A stretch of 16,016 nt of DNA from Monoraphidium neglectum (lineage: Eukaryota; Chlorophyta; Chlorophyceae; Sphaeropleales; Selenastraceae), in NCBI RefSeq assembly GCF_000611645.1, contig NW_014012930.1, forward strand, positions 1 to 16,016. The letters run 5' to 3'. A model generated the notes under the pieces. That model made no database searches. It had not been told where the DNA came from and saw only the letters and a list, made by a program, of their open reading frames with translations. Positions within the stretch are counted from its first letter, which is position 1. Each line of letters opens with the position of its first letter. Both the position numbers and the translations under genes were made by a program. Shown piece after piece: positions 9,348-16,016 of the stretch.

Positions 9348-11261
9348 ATGCGGGCCCATATGATCTCGACGAGGAGCCGCCCAGCGGCGGTACCTTTCTC
9401 TCGCGGATACCATGTCGGGCATGCCGGACCTATCATTGTAGGCTCGCGGCTTCGCAGGTGAGTAGCTCTGACACTGAAGACCCGCGAAACAGTCTATCGC
9501 CTGCCTTTCTGAAAGGACTCGCATTAAACTATCAGGTCGATCGGCCTGTGCTTTGCGGATACTGCGGAACCGGCATCGCCGACCGCGAACGCCGCGCCGT
9601 CCCCCGCGCCTGCGCCGGCGGCCGCGGCCGCGCCTGTGACGGCGCTCGCCGCAGCCCCTGCCGCCGCCCCGGCTTCTGCGGGGCCGCCCGCCGCTGTCGT
9701 CCGGGTCTCTAAGAACAGCCGTTTCAAGAACCTGGCAGGCTATCTAGTGGCTGTCTTGAATGAGCGGCCCGATGATCAGGTCCTCATAATTGCGTCAGGC
9801 GCGCTGGTGAGACTGCTGGCTGGCATGCAAGTCTTGCCTTTGGGATGTTCATCCTTTTTGGGCCTTCTCTACAGCTGGCACAGAATGTATCAGTGCTACA
9901 CAATTCCCTTATGTTGGCAACAACGCCCTGTCATCAACATCCCACAGGCGTGCTTCCATGCCAGCAGGGCGCTGGCTTGCGCGCGCGCCACCCTGATGGC
10001 AACGCGCCGTGTCGGACTGCAGTTCCAGCCTGAAAGGAAGTTCAGCGTCGTCTTGCTGGACAAAGATCAGCCGTCGCGGCAGCTGGACGAGCACGGGGAG
10101 CACCAGCAGCAGCAGCACCAGCCGCAGCAGCAGCTGCAGCAGCAGCAGCAGTGGCAGGAGGAAGAGGAGGAGGAGGAGGAGGAGGCTGCAGGCAGCGACA
10201 GCGGCAGTCTCAGCAGGGCTGCGGACGCCGAGCATGAGGGGCGCCGTTCTCGGGTGCAGCAGGAGGGGCGCAGCCGATTTCCTATCATGCAGTTGTGGAC
10301 TAGGGTGGCAGCCGTCGACCCTTCCGAGACGGACGCGGTGCGCAGTGCTCGGCCGCCGAAGGTCGTGCGCGTTGGCAAGGCCACCCAGGCCGCTGCCCTC
10401 GCCTCGACCATCGAGCGCTTCGTTAGCGACGGCACGCCGGTGACGGTGTCCTGCGTGCAGTCTGCGGCTGTGTACGTGGCGCTGAACGCGCTCTCGCTGG
10501 CGCGGCTGTCGCTGGTCATGAGCGAGGGTAAGGACCTCACTTTGACGGCAGAGCTGAGACAGATAGAGTGGCAACGGACGGCGGCTCAGGCAGAGACCAG
10601 CAGCGGCAGCGGCGAGGGCGTGGGCGGGGCGGCGGGTGCGGCTGAGCGCCCAGAGGTGAGGGCTGGTTGGGGGGAGGGCGGGCAGGCTGGCGGGTATGAT
10701 GCTTGGGGCATCGGCCGTTGGTAGGGCTCGTGGCACTGGTCTTGCAGTGCAGGTCTGTCGCCGATGAGTCGTGCTGCACGACCGTGAAGCCGCCTGCAGG
10801 AATACGCCCTCGCGTATGCATACAATCGGGCCGCCGACGATGCTGGGCAACCGACTCACCCATCACAACAGGTGCAGGTGGTGGACTTCAACGTCGTTCC
10901 CTGCGACCCGCGCCCTGGCGTCGCCGACGCCCTTCGCCGGCGCATCTACACGAACGAAGGGCGTGCGGCGGACATCGGAGATCGCAGCACCAGCCGCCGT
11001 GACCGCGATGGCGGCCGAGGCGGTGGCCGCGGCCGTGGCCGAGGCGTTGGCCGCGGCCGTGGCCGCAGCGGCCGCGGCGGCAGCGGGGAGGCCACAGGCG
11101 GCGACACCACGGTGACTGTGTCGCGGCAGGAGTGGGACGGCGTGAAGCAGCAGCTGGGGCACATGGCTCAGTGGACCGAGCAGCTGCTTGAGCTGCTGGC
11201 GCAGCAGAACGAGCAGCCGGGGGTGGTTGGAGGGGAGGGGACCGCGCCAAAGGGGACGTGA
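9348..11261 (+). CDS. Tandem SpoVS/Alba-like domain protein with RGG/GRG tail (gene 4)
   Basis: Exons are 9348-9457, 9536-9806, 9948-10655 and 10872-11261 (492 aa), with GT-AG introns of phase 2, 0 and 0. The ATG at 9348 is the first after an in-frame TGA at 9339-9341; Met5 (9360) is an alternative start. Residues 1-37 are rich in Arg and Ser and lack acidic residues, like an organelle-targeting peptide. A Pro/Ala linker follows. Residues 91-165 (VVRVSKNSRFKNLAGYL, then a SGAL motif) and 265-334 (KVVRVGKATQAAALAS, then AAVYVALNALSLAR), with a final strand VQVVDFNVV at 364-372, resemble the SpoVS family, which shares the Alba fold. Between the domains lies a Gln-rich then poly-Glu linker. Residues about 400-430 are GRG/RGG repeats, followed by a helical, Gln-rich C-terminus. 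RGG boxes plus Alba-like folds suggest RNA or DNA binding; the target and compartment are unknown. Family assignment is from memory of the pattern. Confidence 0.75.
9807..9947 (+). other. Stop-free intron of 3n length in gene 4
   Basis: This intron (GTGAGA...CCACAG) is 141 bp, exactly 47 codons, and has no stop in the reading frame of its flanking exons. It splits the first SpoVS/Alba-like domain after the SGAL motif. Splicing joins a continuous domain; retention would insert 47 residues without a frameshift. Confidence 0.7.
10101..10186 (+). repeat. CAG-rich then GAG-rich low-complexity tract
   Basis: Imperfect CAG repeats (about 10104-10151) encode a Gln-rich linker with scattered His and Leu. 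They are followed by GAG/GAA repeats (about 10158-10186) encoding nine consecutive Glu. The tract lies in the linker between the two SpoVS-like domains and is likely disordered and length-variable. Confidence 0.85.
11022..11078 (+). repeat. Tandem 24-bp GC repeat encoding the GRG motif
   Basis: Two adjacent 24-bp copies (11022-11045 and 11046-11069) match at 21 of 24 positions and are followed by a partial third copy. They encode the Gly/Arg repeats of the RGG tail. The unit is built on GGCCGCGGCC, so it is also partly palindromic. Confidence 0.8.
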
Positions 11262-12045
11262 GGACCGCCAGGGAGGACGCCCTGCAAGGCTGTTGATGGC
11301 GCTCGTGCGGCACCAGTCACTTTAGCTCAGCGTCACATCTCAATGTAACAGTATCGTGTGTACAACGCTAATCTGTTTCACCGTCACTGCTGGCCAACCT
11401 TGGGAGGCGAGGTTCCGTTGTCTTGTCCTCCAGGTATCCCGAGGCGGTGCTGCCAAGTCAATGGCTGCATGCTCAGGCTGGCCTACAAGCAACAGCTGTC
11501 ACACACGCAGCGTTCAATTTGTCGCTGCCTTGACTTGCTAGTGCACGCCTCACAACCACACCAGAAACGTTGCGGGGGCAGTGACTGCTCGTGCTGACCA
11601 GCAGCAGGTGGGCAGCGGCGACACAGCTGCATAGGTCAAACAACAACTCTTGCCAGCCAGCCAGAAAATCAAGGTGAACATCAATCTCATACCTCGACGG
11701 TGCTCTTGTTCTTCTGCGCGATCTGACACAGCACCGGAGTGCAGCCTCTGCAAGACCTGTTGCCTGGCGCGGTGCGCGACTGATAATTCAGTAAGGAGGT
11801 TCACAAATCTATCATAGCGACGTCTGCACTACCTTGCTGCAGCAAACGCGCGTCGGCTGCCGCGTCCTGCTGTGGGCGCCTCAGCTCGAGCTGCCCGTGC
11901 TGCAACCTCTCCTGTAGCGGCGACGCGCCCTAGTGCACTGGCTGCTGTAGTTTGAACCACACGGGGGACAGCAGTAGCGGCAGGAGCAGCAGCCCACCCC
12001 ACGCCCTCGTCAGCCGGTAATTCCTCAGCACCGGCTGCGCGCAAA
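11262..12045. other. Intergenic region between genes 4 and 5
   Basis: These 784 bp hold the 3' UTR of the SpoVS-like gene with its TGTAA signal and the promoter and leader of the RRM gene. I see no TATA box near the RRM start and no credible coding frame. An Ala-rich minus-strand frame at 11829-12098 looks like a by-product of GC content. Confidence 0.6.
11344..11348 (+). terminator. Poly(A) signal TGTAA of gene 4
   Basis: TGTAA, the standard chlorophyte polyadenylation signal, lies 83 nt after the stop codon of the SpoVS-like gene in a less GC-rich patch. The distance suits a short 3' UTR. Confidence 0.6.
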
Positions 12046-12834
12046 ATGGCGACGACGCTTGTCGCCGTCGGCGGCAAGGGCTCCAATCCCAAGACCACCC
12101 TTTATGTTGGTGGCCTGGAAGAGTCGGTCAACGAGGCGACGCTCCATGCAGCGTTCATCCCTTTTGGTGATCTGAAGGATGTGAACATCCCCATGGACAA
12201 CGAGCTCGGCAAGCACCGAGGCTTTGGGTTCGTAGAATTTGAAGACAAGGACGACGCTGCGGCTGCTATCGACAACATGCACAACAGCGAGCTATTCGGC
12301 CGCGTGCTGAGGGTCAACTTTGCGCAGCCGGCGAAGATCAAGGGCGGCGACAAGGGGTGGAGCCATCAGCCTGTGTGGGCGGACGCCGACAAGTACATAG
12401 AGGAGCTGGCAGCAGAGCAGGAGCTGGAGGCGATCGACAGGGAGCAGGTGCGGCGCGGCGTGAGTTCGCGTGGGCTGCAGGAGGAGATGGCCGCACGGAG
12501 CAGCGGCTCGAAACCTTGCAGCACAGCTGTGGCCCGTGCCTGTAGCAGGGGTGCACAAGGGGCGTCCTGGGTTTGCTGTTTTGCCACGGCTGTCCAGAGC
12601 CACAGCGCCTTGTACCTTTCCAGCACGCCGCATGCTGCACGCCAATGCCTTCATGACGTTTGCTGACATGCTCCTGCGGCTCCTCCTTCGTGCTCATTCG
12701 ACCCCCCACAGAAAAAGAAGCGGCAGCTGGACACTTTGAAGCCCGCCGGTGGCGCTGGCGGTGACGGCGGTGGCCAGGAGGGCGGCGCAGACCCCATGGA
12801 GGCCCTAGAGGCAGCAGCCGCTGGCGGCACATAG
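12046..12834 (+). CDS. Single-RRM RNA-binding protein with cyclophilin E (CYP33)-like RRM (gene 5)
   Basis: Exons are 12046-12447 and 12712-12834 (174 aa), joined by a phase-0 GT-AG intron of 264 bp. One RRM spans residues 17-97 or so: RNP2 is LYVGGL (19-24) and RNP1 is RGFGFVEF (58-65). The signature segments [15 protein letters not shown] and ELFGR match the RRM of cyclophilin E/CYP33. No peptidyl-prolyl isomerase domain follows. Instead comes KGGDKGW, PVWADAD, an acidic helix, KKKR (a possible nuclear signal) and a Gly-rich tail ending [14 protein letters not shown]. This layout resembles the short RRM-only proteins of plants that carry the same RRM, so I expect a nuclear RNA-binding role, perhaps spliceosome-associated. 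The ATG at 12046 matches the MATT- start common in this family. Retention of the intron would give a different C-terminus ending at 12666. Confidence 0.88.
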
Positions 12835-13847
12835 CGGCAGCCGCGGCTGCGCCGGTTCCACATAGAAGCATCGGGCAGACTCCTGCCGCGGCTGCTGTAG
12901 CAGCTGCGAGACCGCTCGCGCAGTAGGGCTGCACTCGGAGCACCATGAGGCAACACTGCTGCATGTTGTATTTGCCGTCATGCAGGTGTGAAAATAGGGG
13001 CATGTACCACTGGTGTAATTCTAGGGCGCCTGCCAGTTGAGGAGCCTTCTTCACCGTCTCTCGCCCTGGGAGGGGGGGCTGAGTGAAAGACCTCTGGATG
13101 ATGGCGGCTGCTGTACCCTGCTCAGCAGGGCCAGCCATCGAACGGTTCAAGGACAGAAGCATCAAGTCTTGCTTCCGCAACAACTACTGCACAGCCGCAT
13201 GCGAGGCAAGCTTGCACGCACAACGTTTCTGGAGCGCAAGGGACAACGGGTGCCACCACCTTGGCTGCAGCAGCATTTGCATCCTGTTGAGACGACGTAA
13301 CCGCACCTGGGGGCGCTCACCATCTCGCAAGCAACAAAGGGAGCCATGTGCGCACTGCCTAGAGGATGGGGGCGCAGTGATGAAGTACTGCTCCATGCAA
13401 TCCACCCGGGCGCCCTCCTTTGCCATGGCAGCTGCCGCGTTTCTGCGGTCCGATCTCATCGCAGAGACATGCGATGCTGATGCTGGAGTACAAAAGTAAG
13501 ATTTGATCAAATATCAGCTCCGTAGTAGCTGACACGAAACGTAATTTGGTCACCGCGTGTGCTTGCTTGTGCTCACTCTTGGCTTTTCTGGTTTGACCAG
13601 CGCCCAGCAGCCAGGGACCAGCCAACATCAGCTTTGACTGCGAGCAGTATACTTTGCTGCCCGTTGTATGGCCGTGAATGAGCGGGCGCGCGGAGCTGCA
13701 TCAGCAGGTCAGAGAAACACCGCACAAACGGCAGGACGGGGTACCTTGTAGGACCCTCCGGTTTGTTTGTAATGTCTTTGATAACAGAAAGCGCGTCTTA
13801 AAGGGCCCTGCGCGCTGCAACCGGACGATCTGCAGGGGCCAGAGGCA
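12835..13847. other. Intergenic region between genes 5 and 6
   Basis: This 1-kb gap holds the 3' UTR of the RRM gene with a TGTAA signal and, presumably, the promoter and leader of the DYRK gene. A 138-codon frame at 13083-13499 is open but has no domain, no splice support and codon use unlike its neighbours. I see no tRNA and no clear core promoter. Confidence 0.55.
13014..13018 (+). terminator. Poly(A) signal TGTAA of gene 5
   Basis: TGTAA lies 180 nt after the stop codon of the RRM gene. It is the first + strand copy after that stop and is in the right sense and range for a chlorophyte 3' UTR. Confidence 0.55.
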
Positions 13848-14452
13848 ATGGGAGCCGCGTATAGCACCAAGCCGATGTCTAACATCAGCCAGGGCCAGGT
13901 AAGAACCTCGATTCTGGGCGATGAGGCCGCTTGACCCCGCCTGTGCCACAGCCGCTTGTCCCCGCTGCAGCCATCCCGTACTGCATGCGGCGCACGGCCG
14001 CTGACCGTTCGCCCGACTGCGACCTGGTGCTTTTTGCAGTTCTCGTCAGATAACCCAGATGACCTTTACCTAGCCAACTCATACCAGCAGCGTATGGTGG
14101 GGCAGCTGCCCAACGGGGCGCGCCTGCCAGGTGCGGCACGCAAGATGGTGCCGATTGGGCAGCAGCAGCCCGCGCTGCCGGCGCAACTCCTGGACACTGG
14201 CGCCGGCCCGCTGGATCACACGGGATCCATGTCAAAGGCTGCTGCGCGCGCGGGTAAGCAGCAAATCCCTGCGCTTGGTGCCGGTGCCAACCGCAGCGAG
14301 GGCTACATGGGGCCGACAGCTGGCCTCGGCCTCGATCAGTCCTTCACAGCAAGAGCCGCGCCCCTGGCAGGCCCCGGCAGCCTGTCACACGCGGCGCAGC
14401 AGCAGCATCATGGCGGCGCCGCAACGGCGCGTGCAGCCGGCCAGGCAGCGGT

Positions 14453-14484
<32 letters not shown>

Positions 14485-14506
14485 CGGTTGAGGCCGCAGT
14501 GACCTC

Positions 14507-14574
<68 letters not shown>

Positions 14575-15837
14575 CAGCAGCAGCGGCCACCCAGCAGCAG
14601 CAACACCACCAACGGACGCAGTCCCAGTCCAGCGTAGTGGAGACGGGGCCGATTACGCCGGCCCAGGCGCTGAAGCGGTACAGTGAGTACCTCACGCCCT
14701 TTGAGCAGAGCGAGGTGCTGCAGTACCAGCAGGTGGGTGCACGCAGATGGCATGGGCATGGCCATGGAATGGGCATGGGCATGAATGAATTCACCTGTGG
14801 GGACGGGCCTCTCATGTTGGCATCGTCCACAGCATGTTGGTGCCAAGCCAGCTGTGAATGCTTCGCTGTCACATGCGCATGCATTGGCACGTGACGGATG
14901 TCAGGCATGGCAGCAGGGCATACACACTGCAGAGGGCTTCACAGCACCACCGACTGCTCTTACGCCAGCGCCATGGTCATGCCCGATTGTTGGTCTCAGC
15001 CGCTGCAGCTGCGGTGGCTGTTCAGGCCAACCGTTGGGTTGAGCGTCGCACAATTGCCAGCGAGACGCCCCCCACCCACCCAAATCTGCGTTCCAAACCC
15101 TCCCAAACCGCCAGGTGTGGTTCCTTGGCAAGGCCGACGTCCAGAAGATCCGCGGCAACCCCCACCTGGCCAAGACCAACTACGGATACGACGATGAGCG
15201 CGGGGACTACATACTCACGACGCACGACCACGTCGGCTACCGGTAAGCCTCAATGCCGCCGCCGCCCCATCCGGAGCGCCTCTGCACATGGAGGCACTCA
15301 TGCTCGGCACTTGCATATGTGCGCCGCCTTTGCAGCATTCGCAACCCAATTCAGGGTTGGTACTGTGCTCGGCACCGGCAGCCCTCGGTCAGCGGCCCCT
15401 GATCCCTGTGACCCGCCTCAACGACCGCCTCGGCCCCTTGTCCCAGGTACGAGGTCCTGGGTGTGCTGGGCAAGGGGTCGTTTGGCCAGGTGCTCAAGGT
15501 CCTGGACTACAAGACCGGCGCGTACCGCGCCCTCAAAATAATCCGCAACAAGAAGCGGTTCCACCACCAGGCCCAGGTGCGTCGCGCGGCCCGGCCGGGA
15601 CGCAGCCTCCGACGAAGCGCAGCCACACGTGGTCAAGCAACCACCTGTTCGCACCATCACCTGGGCCACGCTGCCAACCAACATGGTTGACCCTCTGCAT
15701 CTGCAGGTTGAGCTGAAGGTTCTGGAGCACCTGCGGTCCCACGACCCCGAGGACGCCCACAACGTGATCCACCTGTGCGACCACTTCATGTTCAGGAGCC
15801 ACCTGTGCATCACGTTTGAGATGCTCAGCATCAACCT
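13848..15837 (+). CDS. DYRK-family (class 2) protein kinase, 3' end beyond window (gene 6)
   Basis: Exons are 13848-13898, 14040-14732, 15115-15242, 15447-15576 and 15707-15837 (377 codons plus two bases); a GTGAGA donor at 15838 opens an intron running off the window. Intron phases are 0, 0, 2, 0 and 2. Residues 1-217 are low-complexity with Q10 (156-165) and Q22 (174-195). Residues 218-256 match the NAPA region of class 2 DYRKs ([19 protein letters not shown], then VWFLG). The DYRK-homology box HDHVGYRYEVL comes next, then the Gly-rich loop GKGSFGQV (299-306), catalytic Lys321 in [14 protein letters not shown], helix-C Glu336 and hinge TFEMLSINL. The catalytic loop, DFG and activation-loop YxY lie downstream. 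DYRKs autophosphorylate the activation-loop Tyr and act as Ser/Thr kinases; algal relatives regulate starch and lipid storage and stress responses. The substrate here is unknown. The short first exon is the least certain part. Confidence 0.88.
14454..14483 (+). repeat. (CAG)9-CAA repeat, poly-Gln Q10
   Basis: Nine CAG codons plus CAA encode ten Gln in the N-terminal region of the DYRK kinase. It is 24 bp upstream of the longer pure CAG tract. Confidence 0.95.
14508..14573 (+). repeat. Pure (CAG)22 repeat, poly-Gln Q22
   Basis: Twenty-two uninterrupted CAG codons encode 22 Gln, followed by an Ala run and more Gln and His. Purity suggests recent expansion and length variation between strains. 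Antisense and shifted frames across it give poly-Cys, poly-Leu, poly-Ser or poly-Ala and are artefacts. Confidence 0.95.
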
Positions 15838-16016
15838 GTGAGAGCCCCCGCCCCCTGCCAGCGGGCCGACCTAACCCCTCCCCCTCGGCTGCCGCCGGTG
15901 CCCCGCACGAGTCTCGGCGTCCGCGCGTGCCTCCCCTCCCCTTCTTAACGGCCTGGTCAGGCTGCTCCGCCGCTGCACCGCCGCAATCGCTGCAATCCCA
16001 CTGCCTGGCACCCCCC
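15838..16016 (+). other. Start of a DYRK intron (to window edge)
   Basis: GTGAGA follows a phase-2 break inside the AACCT of the SINL motif. Without splicing the frame would stop at once (CTG TGA). The remaining 179 bp are C-rich and pyrimidine-rich, as in the other introns here, and no acceptor leading into recognisable kinase sequence was found before the end. Confidence 0.7.

Noticed and set aside
12448..12666. Unspliced extension of the RRM gene giving a 206-aa protein
   Set aside because: The donor at 12448 and the acceptor before 12712 are good and phase-matched. The spliced tail (KKKR...DPMEALEA) looks like a real family C-terminus, while the unspliced one is low quality.
13083..13499. 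138-codon + strand frame between the RRM and DYRK genes
   Set aside because: It has no recognisable motif, no splice or regulatory support, and codon use unlike the real exons. It cannot be excluded but is not supported.
13768..13772. TGTAA shortly before the DYRK start
   Set aside because: No gene ending just upstream is supported and an earlier TGTAA already serves the RRM gene. It is probably chance.
14408..14908. Minus-strand frame with long poly-Cys
   Set aside because: It is the antisense of the CAG repeat in the DYRK gene.

Overview
The window looks like nuclear DNA of a unicellular green alga (Chlorophyta; a trebouxiophyte or chlorophycean is my best guess). The evidence is very GC-rich coding DNA split by many short GT-AG introns (about 80-320 bp), long CAG/poly-Gln tracts, and TGTAA poly(A) signals of the chlorophyte type downstream of two genes. 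The genes also fit: a DYRK kinase, a plant-type RRM protein and secreted SGNH-fold proteins. I see no bacterial operon, CRISPR array, transposon, rRNA or tRNA. All gene models were built by hand from splice sites, conserved reading phase and comparison between paralogs. Every coding sum below is a whole number of codons (the last gene is open at the window edge).

Left half (1-8683): three related SGNH/GDSL-type hydrolase-like genes lie side by side. Gene 1 (+, 5' truncated, ends 2151) contributes only its C-terminal part. Gene 2 (-, 4973 to 2907, four exons, 473 aa) has a signal peptide, an SGNH core that has lost the catalytic Ser and His, and a C-terminal membrane anchor. Gene 3 (+, 5746-8683, seven exons, 499 aa) keeps a complete Ser/Asp/His set and a C-terminal Cys-containing domain shared with gene 1. 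Genes 2 and 3 diverge from a 772-bp intergenic region with a good TATA box on the gene 3 side. Genes 1 and 2 converge.

Right half (9348-16016): three genes on the + strand. Gene 4 (9348-11261, four exons, 492 aa) has two SpoVS/Alba-like domains, a possible organelle-targeting N-terminus, a Gln/Glu-rich linker and an RGG/GRG tail, so it is probably a nucleic-acid binder. Gene 5 (12046-12834, two exons, 174 aa) is a single-RRM protein whose RRM resembles that of cyclophilin E (CYP33) but has no cyclophilin domain. Gene 6 (13848 to beyond the window, five exons visible, 377 complete codons) is a class 2 DYRK-type kinase with Q10 and Q22 tracts, cut off inside the kinase domain.

The three SGNH genes probably act in the secretory pathway, cell wall or cell surface. 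The three right-hand genes look like unrelated regulatory or housekeeping neighbours. The most interesting points are the apparently dead, membrane-anchored SGNH paralog beside an intact one, the tandem SpoVS-like RGG protein, and a probable GC-AG intron.
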